A DNA stretch of 55,441 bases, from the NCBI GenBank assembly GCA_905198125.1, contig CAJKBH010000027.1:1-55441 (forward strand). Direction: 5' to 3'. The position numbers and the translations under genes are program-made. This document shows positions 47,013 through 55,381 of the stretch, in pieces (positions within the stretch are counted from its first letter, which is position 1; each line of letters begins with the position of its first letter). Under the pieces are notes generated by a model. It was not told the origin of the DNA and did no database searches. It saw nothing but the letters and a program-made list of their open reading frames with translations. The DNA comes from an uncultured Porphyromonadaceae bacterium (GTDB lineage: Bacteria; Bacteroidota; Bacteroidia; Bacteroidales; Muribaculaceae).

Positions 47013-47066
47013 CAATATTGGAGGCAATATACTCCAATATTTTATAAACCTCGTAATCTCCATTTT

Positions 47067-47945
47067 ATGAAATATTTGAAAACACTTCTGCTTTTCCTAC
47101 CGCTCTTTTTCATATCCTGCGGCAATGAAGAAGAACCCGAAGACAAGCTATTCTCTTTAGCCGTACAGTTGCAGGGAGAAGGTGAGGTTGCTTTGGGTGT
47201 TCACGATTGTGAAGTTGTTATACCGGGTAACGCTCAATATGTTAAACTCACCTTGATAGGCGACTATGATTCTTTCAATATATCGGCAGGTTATCCGTCC
47301 TGGATGCTTGTTACCTCTGGCGACAAAACTATCTCTATAAGTGTTGCTGACATAGCCGACGCACCGACACGGACAGGTAAAGTTGCTTTCACTGTGTTCA
47401 AAGGCAAATCCTATAATACAGGGTCTATCACCATCACACAAAAAGATGCTCAAGGAACATTTGAGGATTTGCTTAAACTGGAGTCAGAGGCCATTGATGA
47501 ATATCTTAAGGGTAAGTCTGTAATAAGCCAAATACCGGCAGACAATAACTTCCAAATTGGAACCGATGCGCCATTCTATAAACTTGGTGAATCAGGCGCA
47601 TATATGCAGGTGTTGGCAAAAGGAACACCGCAATTTAAGGACGGCGAAAAAGTTTATTTCAGATTTGAACGGTGGAGTCTTATTCATTTTTTGTTATCAG
47701 GTTCTCTTGGTGAATCAACAGGAAACCTCAATAGTCTGACACAAGAGGTTACTTATTTCATTTTTGGAGGTCAGGACGATATTACCAAACAGTGGGGTGA
47801 TGGAATCCAATTACCCATTAAGTATGGAGTTGGCAATGGCGGTGAAGTTAATATTATTATCCCGTCAAAGATAGGTTTTGTAAACGAAACAAGTTCAGTT
47901 AGGCCGTATTTATTTCACATAAAATATTTCGGAACAAATAATTGA
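47067..47945 (+). CDS. Surface or periplasmic lipoprotein with BACON-like Ig domain, cargo gene
   Basis: The 292-residue product starts at MKYLKTLLLFLPLFFISC, whose lipobox gives an acylated Cys. Residues about 25-130 look like a BACON/bacterial Ig domain (WMLVTSGDKTISISVADI...GSITITQK). The C-terminal half (YLKGKSVISQIPADNNF..., GVGNGGEVNIIIPSKIGF) resembles the DUF4827/FKBP-like lipoproteins of Bacteroidota. It is AT-rich, has its own promoter and terminator, and is out of place among phage genes. Confidence 0.8.
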   Translation: MKYLKTLLLFLPLFFISCGNEEEPEDKLFSLAVQLQGEGEVALGVHDCEVVIPGNAQYVKLTLIGDYDSFNISAGYPSWMLVTSGDKTISISVADIADAPTRTGKVAFTVFKGKSYNTGSITITQKDAQGTFEDLLKLESEAIDEYLKGKSVISQIPADNNFQIGTDAPFYKLGESGAYMQVLAKGTPQFKDGEKVYFRFERWSLIHFLLSGSLGESTGNLNSLTQEVTYFIFGGQDDITKQWGDGIQLPIKYGVGNGGEVNIIIPSKIGFVNETSSVRPYLFHIKYFGTNN

Positions 47946-48422
47946 CTTTGGCGATGCGACACTGCCGCCGGGCTATTGCGGCGTGGCCGTTGAGCTTCAA
48001 ATCTCAACCCATAAGGGCTGTTATCCCTATCGCATTGGATCGCTCCACTTCGGGGCGGTCTTTCTTTTTTCAAGCGGCAGCGGCGTCGAGTGTCGGCGTT
48101 GTCGCGTGAATAAGGCTGTGCCGTTATTATCTGTTCCCTTTGGAGGCCGGTTTATGCCGGGGGGTAAAGCGGTGTGTATCTCCGTAGCCCCTCATATCGG
48201 CTGTTGAATCAAGGAGTGAGGCAGCTTCGGCGTTACGGGCTTCATCAAGGAATATGGCCGTTGCCGTCGGGCTATTACTTAAACATAAACACATAGGTTT
48301 TCATACGGTCGGGAGGCAGTGCTTACCGCGCATTATATCGCGTCATTTCCGTTCTTGCAGACCTGATTTTAACTGATATTACTTGTAAACACGCACGGGT
48401 ACGCATCTGATATTTCACTTTG
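47946..48422. other. Gene-free region with the lipoprotein terminator
   Basis: A hairpin at 48038-48060 (GATCGCTC/GGGCGGTC with two U-G pairs valid in plus-strand RNA) followed by TTTCTTTTTT ends the lipoprotein transcript. The remaining roughly 350 bp hold no convincing gene on either strand. The right edge meets a leftward -7 box. Confidence 0.6.
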
Positions 48423-48643
48423 CAAAGTTAGGTCGTACCGAGCTATCGCAAAACAGGCTCCGATTTCCGCTCAAATTTTTACAAATCTCCACACCCTTGC
48501 AGGGGTAGTATTTGCTACGCCCCGGCAGGGGTAAAATTTTGTTTGAAATTTTTGCGCTTGCGCTCTTTTTACTTCCCTCCTTATTGCGCGTAAAAATCAA
48601 ACGCGCCCCGGCGCACAGTAATAACAATCAAAATCTTACGGCA
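48423..48643 (+). promoter_or_regulatory. Structured repeat element, copy 3 (type A)
   Basis: It has a leftward -7 box CAAAGTTA (48423-48430) with CAAA 18 bp further right. GCAAAACAGGC...GATTTCxGCxCAAA is shared with copy 4, as are GAAATTTTTGC and TCCCTxxTATTGCxxCGTAAAAA. A GGGGTAG/CTA-CCCC stem (about 48502-48523) lies inside. GTAAAA is at 48590-48595, a GCGC-CCCG-GCGC hairpin at 48603-48614, and the ATG at 48644. Confidence 0.75.
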
Positions 48644-48841
48644 ATGACACATATAATGAATTTCGCAGCAAGCACCACCTCTCGCTCCAACCGCATGAAA
48701 GAATACCAGGTGGAAGTAATCACCTTCGACGGCGACAGCCAGACAGTATATGTGGAAGCCCGCAACGAAGAAGAAGCCTCCGACCGCGCAGCCGATATGG
48801 TAGGCAACGCCGACTACACGATGGTTTACGAGATTGTATAA
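48644..48841 (+). CDS. Small hypothetical protein under a structured repeat element
   Basis: The 65-residue product (start MTHIMNFAAS, or the Met four residues on) has an acidic alpha/beta core: EYQVEVITFDGDSQTVYVEARNEEEASDRAADMVG. No family recognised. The upstream element matches that of the 49710 gene closely. Confidence 0.7.
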   Translation: MTHIMNFAASTTSRSNRMKEYQVEVITFDGDSQTVYVEARNEEEASDRAADMVGNADYTMVYEIV

Positions 48842-49481
48842 AGCACTCCGACCTCCAAAGGGAGGCTCGCCACCACCGGCGAGCCTTTCCCCACGCTCCT
48901 TTTGCCGACACTCGCCGCCACGGTTTACCTATTGCCGCTCCGACACGCTCCGCGCCAACTATTGCACCTTCCCATACTCCGCCGGATTATGCCGGTGAAA
49001 ACTTTCTCAACTCTCGACCCTCAACTCTCGACCCTCAACTCTCGACTTTCCGATCCCGTGGGGAGAGAGGCGCGCCGAAGCCGACGCACGGCGGCAAGCT
49101 GCTTATGCCCGTCGATGCCGCACGGTGGAAATCGGTTGCCGGGCACACGCTTTTTCCCGACAGACACGAGGCGCACAGCCTGGGGCGAGGCAGCGGCCAT
49201 ATCCTCTACGGACACCACGCCGTAAAGACACATTAACATCGGTGTTATTGGCAACGGTCTGAACACTCCGCTTCGACACCTCCGGGCGACCGCGCCGTTG
49301 CGCTCCGGGCTGCCGTGGCCGGGGGGCTTGCCTTTCATCGGGAACGCCCTTGTCGGGTGCTTGTTTATATCGGTCGGGGAGGCAGCGCGCTTGCGCAGTG
49401 GCGGAGGCAAGTTTTCTCCCTCCGGGTTTTAGACGGCAGTAACTTTCCTGATCCGTCAGGGCATAGTGATTTTTCCTGTCG
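48842..49481. other. Gene-poor region with 14-bp tandem repeats
   Basis: TCAACTCTCGACCC occurs at 49007-49020 and 49021-49034, and again at 49035-49048 with two end changes. No open frame shows sensible coding signals, though a leftward frame starting near the leftward -7 box (plus-strand 49482-49489) runs to 49103. A leftward untranslated RNA or unrecognised gene is possible. Confidence 0.5.
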
Positions 49482-49709
49482 CAAAGGTAGGGTTCACCGC
49501 ACCGCCGCAAAACAGGCGATGATTTCTGCGCAAAATTTCAATAAAAATCTCGCTTCGCTACGTTGCAGCTTCATTTTTTTCTACGGCCTCCGGCTGAAAT
49601 TTTACTGGAAATTTTTGCTTCGCCGCTTTCTGAACGCTCCCTGATATTGCAACGTAAAAATTCAATAAGCCCTTCGGGGCAAGTAACAAACCCTCTAAAA
49701 TTCAAAGAA
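49482..49709 (+). promoter_or_regulatory. Structured repeat element, copy 4 (type A)
   Basis: It has a leftward -7 box CAAAGGTA (49482-49489) with CAAA 18 bp on. Long-range pairing is exact: TACGTTGCA 49559-49567 with TGCAACGTA 49648-49656, the latter running into GTAAAA at 49654-49659. A TTCG tetraloop hairpin GCCC/GGGC lies at 49669-49680, and the ATG at 49710. It is very similar to copy 3 between the CAAAACAGGC and GTAAAAA blocks. Confidence 0.75.
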
Positions 49710-50078
49710 ATGAAAACTACAGCCACCACCACGACAGCAGCAACCGCCAACGCCACCTCGACCGCCAAGACAAAGAAGCGCACACGCAAGAGCGCAGCCA
49801 AGAAAGAGGCCACAGCCCCCGTCGCCCCCGAACAGAAGCCCGAAGCCGCTGCCGAGGCCACCGCTCAAAAGAGCAAGCTCCTGGTGTTCAAACGCTCGCG
49901 CAACAACGGATTTTACGTCTACCTTCTCGGCGTGATGCCCGACGAAAACATAGGCTGCAACTGCCGCACCCCTCAATCGGCTATGCGCTTCATGCTCTGG
50001 AAAAAGCGCGAACTCGGCGCATCAATATCCGAGCAGCATTTCAACGAGCTTAAGCAGCTTGCCGTAGCCGAGGGTTAA
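49710..50078 (+). CDS. Small protein with Lys/Ala/Thr-rich basic tail
   Basis: The 122-residue product has a histone-H1-like low-complexity N-terminal tail of about 60 residues (TTTTAATANATS, KTKKRTRKSAAKK, then Ala/Pro/Glu-rich), followed by a compact domain (LLVFKRSRNNGFYVYLLGVM...CNCRTPQSAMRFMLWKKRELG). It probably binds nucleic acid. It is preceded by a structured repeat element. No family recognised. Confidence 0.75.
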   Translation: MKTTATTTTAATANATSTAKTKKRTRKSAAKKEATAPVAPEQKPEAAAEATAQKSKLLVFKRSRNNGFYVYLLGVMPDENIGCNCRTPQSAMRFMLWKKRELGASISEQHFNELKQLAVAEG

Positions 50079-50138
50079 CGCCCTCGGCTTTGCCCTCTCT
50101 CCCCACTCATTTTTATAATCCCGATACATCGAAATGAT

Positions 50139-50345
50139 ATGGAAAAGAAGATTTACAAAGTATTCACCGATAAAGGCTCATGGCAAATCGAAGCCTCCGG
50201 CAGCCTCGAAGCCTTCCGCCTCGCACTCTATTACTCATGGCGCGACGGCGAGGTGTTCCGCTATATGGAATCCCCCTCCGAGCGGCTGGCTTTCCACCTA
50301 TGCGCCGAAGACAAATGGGGATTGTATAAAATCGCAATCCCCTGA
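50139..50345 (+). CDS. Small hypothetical protein
   Basis: The 68-residue product begins MEKKIYKVFTDKGSW and ends GLYKIAIP. It follows the basic-tail gene by 60 bp and may share its transcript. It resembles short leading-region proteins of Bacteroidota mobile elements in size and composition, but no family is recognised. Confidence 0.65.
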   Translation: MEKKIYKVFTDKGSWQIEASGSLEAFRLALYYSWRDGEVFRYMESPSERLAFHLCAEDKWGLYKIAIP

Positions 50346-50366
50346 CCGCGCCGCCCTCGGCTGTCT

Positions 50367-50397
50367 TTTGCCCGGCAGCCGGGGCGCAATACCTTTG
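50367..50397 (+). promoter_or_regulatory. Strong promoter giving a probably leaderless mRNA
   Basis: TTTG at 50367-50370 and TACCTTTG at 50390-50397 with a 19-bp spacer match the host consensus. The ATG of the next gene is at 50402, only 4 bp after the -7 box, so transcription should start on or next to the start codon. Confidence 0.75.
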
Positions 50398-50401
50398 CGG
50401 C

Positions 50402-51517
50402 ATGGCAACATCGATACAACTCAACTTCGGCGACCTCGCTTTTTCCTCCGCTGTCGAGCGTATAACCGTCAATACCTCCGCCGCCTCCGTGGATATATCG
50501 CTCTTTATACTCTCCGGCACCGTCGAAAACCCTGTTTTCTCCGAAACCTACTACCCATACGGCGGCATCGTTACGCTCCACGACTTCGCTTCCCTCATCG
50601 AAACCGAAATGTCGCTCCGTGAGCAGCCACTCGCCACATTCCGGCTAACGGCACGAGCCGCCGACGCCACTTCCGCCTCCCGTACTTTCTCTATCCTCTA
50701 CTGCGACCGCCACACCGACCTGCAGCCCGGAGCCGTGATATGGCAGCAGTTCCTCACCTCGCGCCGCATCATCACCGCCACGCCCGATATTCCCGTGCCG
50801 CTTTTTTACGTCGTGCCGCCTCTCAAATATGAAGACCAGGAACTGATTGCATACCACATCATCACTCGCCGATGCGACACCGGCCTTATCCGCGTCATAT
50901 TCTCTCCCGACGGATATACCGGCTACGGCGACAAATACCGCCTCGCCATGCTCACCGTAAGCCGTGCCGCACTCTACGAGAAGACCGCCAAATACTACAA
51001 CGCCACGCCTTATGAAATCCTCGGCGTAACCGTCGACATAGGCCGACGCTCCATTACCGTCTACTTCTCCGACACCACCCCCGACCTCCGGCTCTGGTTC
51101 ACCAATATGTTCAACTGCCCCGAACTGGCCGAACTCACCGGCGACACCACCGCAAAAACCAAAGTGAAACGCTCCGAGGCCGTCTGCGCCGACTCTCTCC
51201 GCCTTTACGACCAATCCGTTGAGCAATCCTTCGACTTTCAGGCCGACAACCTTTCTTTCGACACCGCCCGATGGCTTACGCAGCTTTTCGCCTCGCGCGA
51301 CGTGCGCATTGTCGACCGCCCGTATAACGATGATGATCTCTTTAACGAAACCTTCCCCCCGGTGCTTATCACCGACAGCACCAGTGAGGTTCAGGACGGC
51401 GACGATGAACTCAACAAAGTCAAGTTCACCTACCGCCGTACCTCCGTGCGACCCGACAGCGGCTTCCGATACTCCGACCGAATACATAACGACACCTACA
51501 AAAATCCTTTCAACTGA
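50402..51517 (+). CDS. Putative virion structural protein
   Basis: The 371-residue product is beta-rich in its first 180 residues and mixed later, with no signal peptide. It lies between the terminase and the portal gene and overlaps the start of the next small gene. The layout suits a minor structural or tail-related protein. No family recognised by eye. Confidence 0.55.
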   Translation: MATSIQLNFGDLAFSSAVERITVNTSAASVDISLFILSGTVENPVFSETYYPYGGIVTLHDFASLIETEMSLREQPLATFRLTARAADATSASRTFSILYCDRHTDLQPGAVIWQQFLTSRRIITATPDIPVPLFYVVPPLKYEDQELIAYHIITRRCDTGLIRVIFSPDGYTGYGDKYRLAMLTVSRAALYEKTAKYYNATPYEILGVTVDIGRRSITVYFSDTTPDLRLWFTNMFNCPELAELTGDTTAKTKVKRSEAVCADSLRLYDQSVEQSFDFQADNLSFDTARWLTQLFASRDVRIVDRPYNDDDLFNETFPPVLITDSTSEVQDGDDELNKVKFTYRRTSVRPDSGFRYSDRIHNDTYKNPFN

Positions 51518-51759
51518 TGGCACACGCAATCCATTACACAACGGCACTCACTATGATCCACAGCGGCGACCCTGTGGATATCTCCTTTTGGAAACGAAAC
51601 GGCGAAATCGTGCATCTGCACAACTGCATCGCACTCCCCAATAAAGCCGCCGCAAGATACTCCGGCACCCAAAACTTCAAGCTCCTGGCCTCCGGCCAGA
51701 TCCGAAAAATCCGACACGTCTGTATTTTTCGCATTAACGGCCTCGAAGTTTTCCTCTGA
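51517..51759 (+). CDS. Small conserved-looking phage protein
   Basis: The 80-residue product shares one base with the stop of the preceding gene, so the two are coupled. It begins MAHAIHYTTALTMIHSGDP and ends in a small beta domain (QIRKIRHVCIFRINGLEVFL). Function unknown. Confidence 0.65.
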   Translation: MAHAIHYTTALTMIHSGDPVDISFWKRNGEIVHLHNCIALPNKAAARYSGTQNFKLLASGQIRKIRHVCIFRINGLEVFL

Positions 51760-51787
51760 TTATACCCCGTATCTCACCGATTTTCGC

Positions 51788-51795
51788 TAACTTTG
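51788..51795 (+). promoter_or_regulatory. -7 box of the YwqG-like cargo gene
   Basis: TAACTTTG, about 75 bp upstream of the cargo start and at the switch from GC-rich to AT-rich sequence. Confidence 0.55.
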
Positions 51796-51798
51796 CAT

Positions 51799-51873
51799 AT
51801 GCGTAGATTATATAACATATTATTTTTAGCCGCTTATTCGGCTTTTCAAGTTGTGCCACTCATTATTATATGA
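51799..51873 (+). CDS. Possible 24-residue hydrophobic leader peptide
   Basis: MRRLYNILFLAAYSAF... is followed by a stop that overlaps the start of the next gene (ATGA at 51870-51873), so it would be translationally coupled. The ATG lies only 4 bp after the -7 box, which makes its presence in the mRNA uncertain. Confidence 0.3.
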   Translation: MRRLYNILFLAAYSAFQVVPLIII

Positions 51874-52907
51874 AGAAAATAGCAATAGCTCTATTCTGCT
51901 CTTTTGTTTTGTCTTGGGTCTTCGTAGTTGGCTCAATAAACAAAGACCAAAAAAACGTAGGTAATATGAGATATTGCTTTAATCAATATGAAGAAAAAGA
52001 AGAAACTGAAAATCAAAATAGCGATATGGCAATAGATAAAGCTAAATTGGCCAGACAAATTACCGACGAACTTAACAAGGAAATTGGTGTACCTACAATT
52101 TTTATCCATCCGAATAAACGAAAGAAAATCGCTCTAATAAACAGTAAATTTGGAGGATTGCCTTATTGGGATAAATCTGTGCCATATCCAACGGATAAAA
52201 ATGGGAATAAACTGAAACTTCTCGCTCAATTCAATTTGAACGAAATTTCGGAAGCTTGTAATGGAGAAGTTGGACTGCTCCCGAAAGAAGGTATTCTTCA
52301 ATTTTTCCTTTTGTCGGGAAATGATTACTTGTATGGTTCTGATCTGAATGATTACACGAACAACAACCGTTTTCGGGTAGTCTATCACTCTATAATCGAT
52401 CCAAACATTACAGTAGAGGATATTCAAAATTTGTGCATACCAATATCATCATCTAAATTAGCTGATGACTATGAGCCTATAACAGGGGAAATAGGACTTG
52501 ATTTCAGCGTTAGAAAAACAGCCTCCCCCCATTATGGCGAGTTCAAAGAAATATTCTTAAAGAAAGCTGCCTTATATGGTTGGCAAATTGCCGAAAAACC
52601 ACCTTACTATGATTTATATCATTGTTTGGGCGAAGATGTCTGCTACGAACTCGATGAATATGCTTGCCAAGAGGAAAATTGCTTATTAGGTTATCCTGTT
52701 TATACTCAACTGGGAGATCCTCGTTTAGACGAAGAACGGTACGCCAAATATGATACACAATTATTCCAAATGGTTAGTTATAACGAGAATGGAACTAAAT
52801 TTATGGCGATTTGGGGCGATATGGGGATTGCTCATTTCTTCATAAATCATAAAAACCTGATAGAAAAAGACTTTTCCGATATAATGTATTATTGGGATTG
52901 TTCATAA
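51870..52907 (+). CDS. DUF1963 (YwqG-like) protein with signal anchor, cargo gene
   Basis: The 345-residue product has an N-terminal hydrophobic signal (IALFCSFVLSWVFVVGS) and then the full YwqG fold: SKFGGLPYWDKSVPYPT, LLAQFNLNE, GILQFFL, YGWQIAEKPPYY, GDPR and a final WGDMGIAHFFI...YYWDCS. The biochemical role of the family is not known to me. It is AT-rich, has its own promoter, and interrupts the structural block, so it is probably a moron. Confidence 0.85.
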   Translation: MKKIAIALFCSFVLSWVFVVGSINKDQKNVGNMRYCFNQYEEKEETENQNSDMAIDKAKLARQITDELNKEIGVPTIFIHPNKRKKIALINSKFGGLPYWDKSVPYPTDKNGNKLKLLAQFNLNEISEACNGEVGLLPKEGILQFFLLSGNDYLYGSDLNDYTNNNRFRVVYHSIIDPNITVEDIQNLCIPISSSKLADDYEPITGEIGLDFSVRKTASPHYGEFKEIFLKKAALYGWQIAEKPPYYDLYHCLGEDVCYELDEYACQEENCLLGYPVYTQLGDPRLDEERYAKYDTQLFQMVSYNENGTKFMAIWGDMGIAHFFINHKNLIEKDFSDIMYYWDCS

Positions 52908-52962
52908 GTCATGTGCTTATTTCCTCATTAGCCGCGTCTTTTCGCCCCGCACACTCGCTCCA

Positions 52963-52970
52963 TAATTTTG
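52963..52970 (+). promoter_or_regulatory. -7 box of the portal gene
   Basis: TAATTTTG about 22 bp before the portal start, following the cargo gene. Confidence 0.55.
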
Positions 52971-52992
52971 TGGCACCACAACCCACAAGATT

Positions 52993-54315
52993 ATGGAGCA
53001 GCTTATTTTTAGTTCAGTAGAAATTCTTCCCAACGCCCGCGCGTCGGTGGCCTTCACCGACCCCAAGCCCGTGTTCAAGGAGGACGGAGAGATTACACCT
53101 ACAACCCTCTCCGACACCCACGCATATATGCCCTGGGGTGCCAACAATCAAATGCCCTTCGACATTATCGACCTGATAGAATCGGACGAAACCCTCGCAA
53201 CCTGTCAGATGTTCAATGCCGAGGTATGCTACGGCTCCGGCCTCGTCTACGATACCGCCCAAGCCTCCGCACCTGTCGCCGAAGCCGTCGAGGATTTCAC
53301 CCTCGACAACGACCTCCCTTCATATTTCCTCGGCGTGTGCCAGGACTTGAAGCACTTTGCCTTCGCCGTGTCGGTCATCATACTCAACTCCGAGGCCACA
53401 AAGATTGTGCGCATTATCCGCAAGGAAGCCTGTTACTGCCGCTTCGCTCCGGCGGACACCAACGGGCGAATACCTCGTCTTTATTTCGCCAACTGGCGTA
53501 AGTTCGCCACCATCGACGACTGCGAGATTATCGAAATGCTCGATGCCGCCTCGCCTTTCGCCGACCTCCGCGACCGACTGAAACGCGGCGACACCTGCCG
53601 CAAATTCGCCATCGTCTGCCGCGTACCAACCCCCGACAGCACCTATTACCCCATACCGTACTATGGCGCGCTGTTCCGGGGAAAGTGGTACAACATCAAG
53701 CGACTTATCGGCCTCGCCAAAGAAGCGAAGCTCCGCAACTCCGCGCCGCTAAAATATCACATCGAAGTGTCGCAGAAATACTGGGATTCCATATTCAAAT
53801 CCGAGGGCATTACCGACCGCGCCCGGCAACAGGCGCGCATCGTCGAGGAAAAGCGGCGCATTCTCGACTTCCTCACCGGGGCCGAGAACTCCGGCAAGGT
53901 ATGGTTCAGCACCTTCTACGTCAACCCCAACGGCGACGTGCAGCACGACGTCGTAATCATTAAGATAGATTCCGACAAGGAGGGCGGCGACTGGGAGAGC
54001 GACATACAGGAGGCCGTCAATATGATATGCTTCACCCTGCGCGTCCACTCAAACCTCGTAGGCTCCGTGCCCGGCAAGGCGCAGACAAACAACTCCGGCT
54101 CCGACAAGCGCGAGCTTTACACCATCGCCCAGGCCCTGCAAAAGCCTTATCACGACCTTCTTTTCACCGTCCACCGCATCATTATCCGCTTCAACGGCTG
54201 GAAAGGCGTTAAACCCCTCGTGCCGTTCATACAGCTTACCACATTGGACGAAAACCGCGACGCAAAGACAGTAACCACCGACAGAGAACATCGCCATGAA
54301 CAAGCTGATAAATAA
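52993..54315 (+). CDS. Phage portal protein
   Basis: The portal forms the dodecameric DNA entry channel of the head. The 440-residue product shows the expected order: N-terminal clip region (YMPWGANNQMPFDIIDLIESDETLATCQMFNAEVCYG), wing, IPYYGALFRGKWYN, and a crown/stem helix stretch with LVGSVPGKAQTNNSGSDKRE. The end overlaps the next gene by 20 bp. It lies about 6.5 kb downstream of the terminase and 13 kb downstream of the capsid gene, an unusual separation. Confidence 0.8.
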   Translation: MEQLIFSSVEILPNARASVAFTDPKPVFKEDGEITPTTLSDTHAYMPWGANNQMPFDIIDLIESDETLATCQMFNAEVCYGSGLVYDTAQASAPVAEAVEDFTLDNDLPSYFLGVCQDLKHFAFAVSVIILNSEATKIVRIIRKEACYCRFAPADTNGRIPRLYFANWRKFATIDDCEIIEMLDAASPFADLRDRLKRGDTCRKFAIVCRVPTPDSTYYPIPYYGALFRGKWYNIKRLIGLAKEAKLRNSAPLKYHIEVSQKYWDSIFKSEGITDRARQQARIVEEKRRILDFLTGAENSGKVWFSTFYVNPNGDVQHDVVIIKIDSDKEGGDWESDIQEAVNMICFTLRVHSNLVGSVPGKAQTNNSGSDKRELYTIAQALQKPYHDLLFTVHRIIIRFNGWKGVKPLVPFIQLTTLDENRDAKTVTTDREHRHEQADK

Positions 54316-55135
54316 CGACACCGACCTCCGCCGATATATCCCGAACCAGGTTGTCGCCGTCAAAGGCGAAGCCTCGCTATTTGACAAAATCGCATACTGG
54401 CTCGACACCGCCGAGCAATGGATTTTCGCCACTTTCTGCCCCGCCTCCGTCGTAGACGCTATCCTCGCTGATAATCCCCATTCCCCAATCCGCAATCCTC
54501 TCGCCGCAATCGCGGCGCATCAAGCCCTCGCCGACGCGATACCATCGCTCGACTTCGTGCAGACTGTCAACGGCTTTGCCGTGGTGAGTAATCAAAACCT
54601 CGCCCCGGCATCGCGCGACCGCGTGGATCGGCTCATCGCCGCCCATCGCTCCCAACGCGCCACCGCCATTTCCGCGCTCATACCCCTGCTTGCCACCATA
54701 CCCGAATGGCGCGACACGCCCCAATGCGGCTACTTCCGCTCCACGCTCTTTCCGACACCGGCCCACATCCGCCCCCTCGCCTCCGGCGCGGCGACCTGGG
54801 AGCGATACGAGGAACTGCACCCGGCCATCGCCGCCGCTGAAGACCGCCTCGCCGCCGAGTACATTTCCCCCGAACTGATGCAACGCCTCCGTGATGAAGC
54901 CCTCGGCCTCTCTCAACTCTCCACCCTCGACGCCCGACTATGCGAAGCCCTGCGAAGCCATATTGCCGACCTGATAAACGACAGACCCCTGCGCGACACC
55001 GCCCTCCGCGATATTGTCGACTATATCCGGCGACACCCCGACACCTTCCCCGAATGGCACCGCTCCGACACCGCCCGGCTTTTCTCGCCCCCTGTGTTCC
55101 GCAACAGCAAGCAATCTCCCGGCTATTGGTTTTGA
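54296..55135 (+). CDS. DUF6712-like phage head protein
   Basis: The 279-residue product begins MNKLINNDTDLRRYIPNQV and is mainly helical. This start is characteristic of a family of Bacteroidota phage proteins encoded after the portal, possibly head-completion proteins. It overlaps the portal gene. The family name is from memory. Confidence 0.65.
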   Translation: MNKLINNDTDLRRYIPNQVVAVKGEASLFDKIAYWLDTAEQWIFATFCPASVVDAILADNPHSPIRNPLAAIAAHQALADAIPSLDFVQTVNGFAVVSNQNLAPASRDRVDRLIAAHRSQRATAISALIPLLATIPEWRDTPQCGYFRSTLFPTPAHIRPLASGAATWERYEELHPAIAAAEDRLAAEYISPELMQRLRDEALGLSQLSTLDARLCEALRSHIADLINDRPLRDTALRDIVDYIRRHPDTFPEWHRSDTARLFSPPVFRNSKQSPGYWF

Positions 55136-55231
55136 TGCAGACAGCCGACACTCCGCGCCGCCGCCTTCCCGATGCGTCTGCCGGACATAATGAACCGTTG
55201 CGTTACGGCACGGCGCACCGATTTTCCTGTG

Positions 55232-55381
55232 CAAAGTTAGCAAGCCGCGTCTTATGCAAGGGCAAGTGTGCGCTCCGCATTCCCCCTTTCTTCTCTACGT
55301 TGCAGAAAGGTAATCACCCTTGCATCGACAGACGATTGACGCTTGCACCCGGATGCACGTAAAATCAAAGTGCTCCGGCAC
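55232..55381 (+). promoter_or_regulatory. Structured repeat element, copy 5 (type B), at the window edge
   Basis: It has a leftward -7 box CAAAGTTA (55232-55239). The outer stem is ATGCAAGGG 55254-55262 / CCCTTGCAT 55317-55325 (9 bp, exact). TACGTTGCA 55296-55304 pairs with TGCACGTA 55354-55361, one base bulged, as in copy 4. GTAAAA is at 55359-55364 and a hairpin GTGC-TCCG-GCAC at 55370-55381. By analogy a gene should start about 55415-55425; no ATG is present before the window ends, so it may start just beyond or use GTG at 55414. Confidence 0.7.

Noticed and set aside
47983..48207. 74-codon frame after the lipoprotein
   Set aside because: It runs across the terminator hairpin and has no support.
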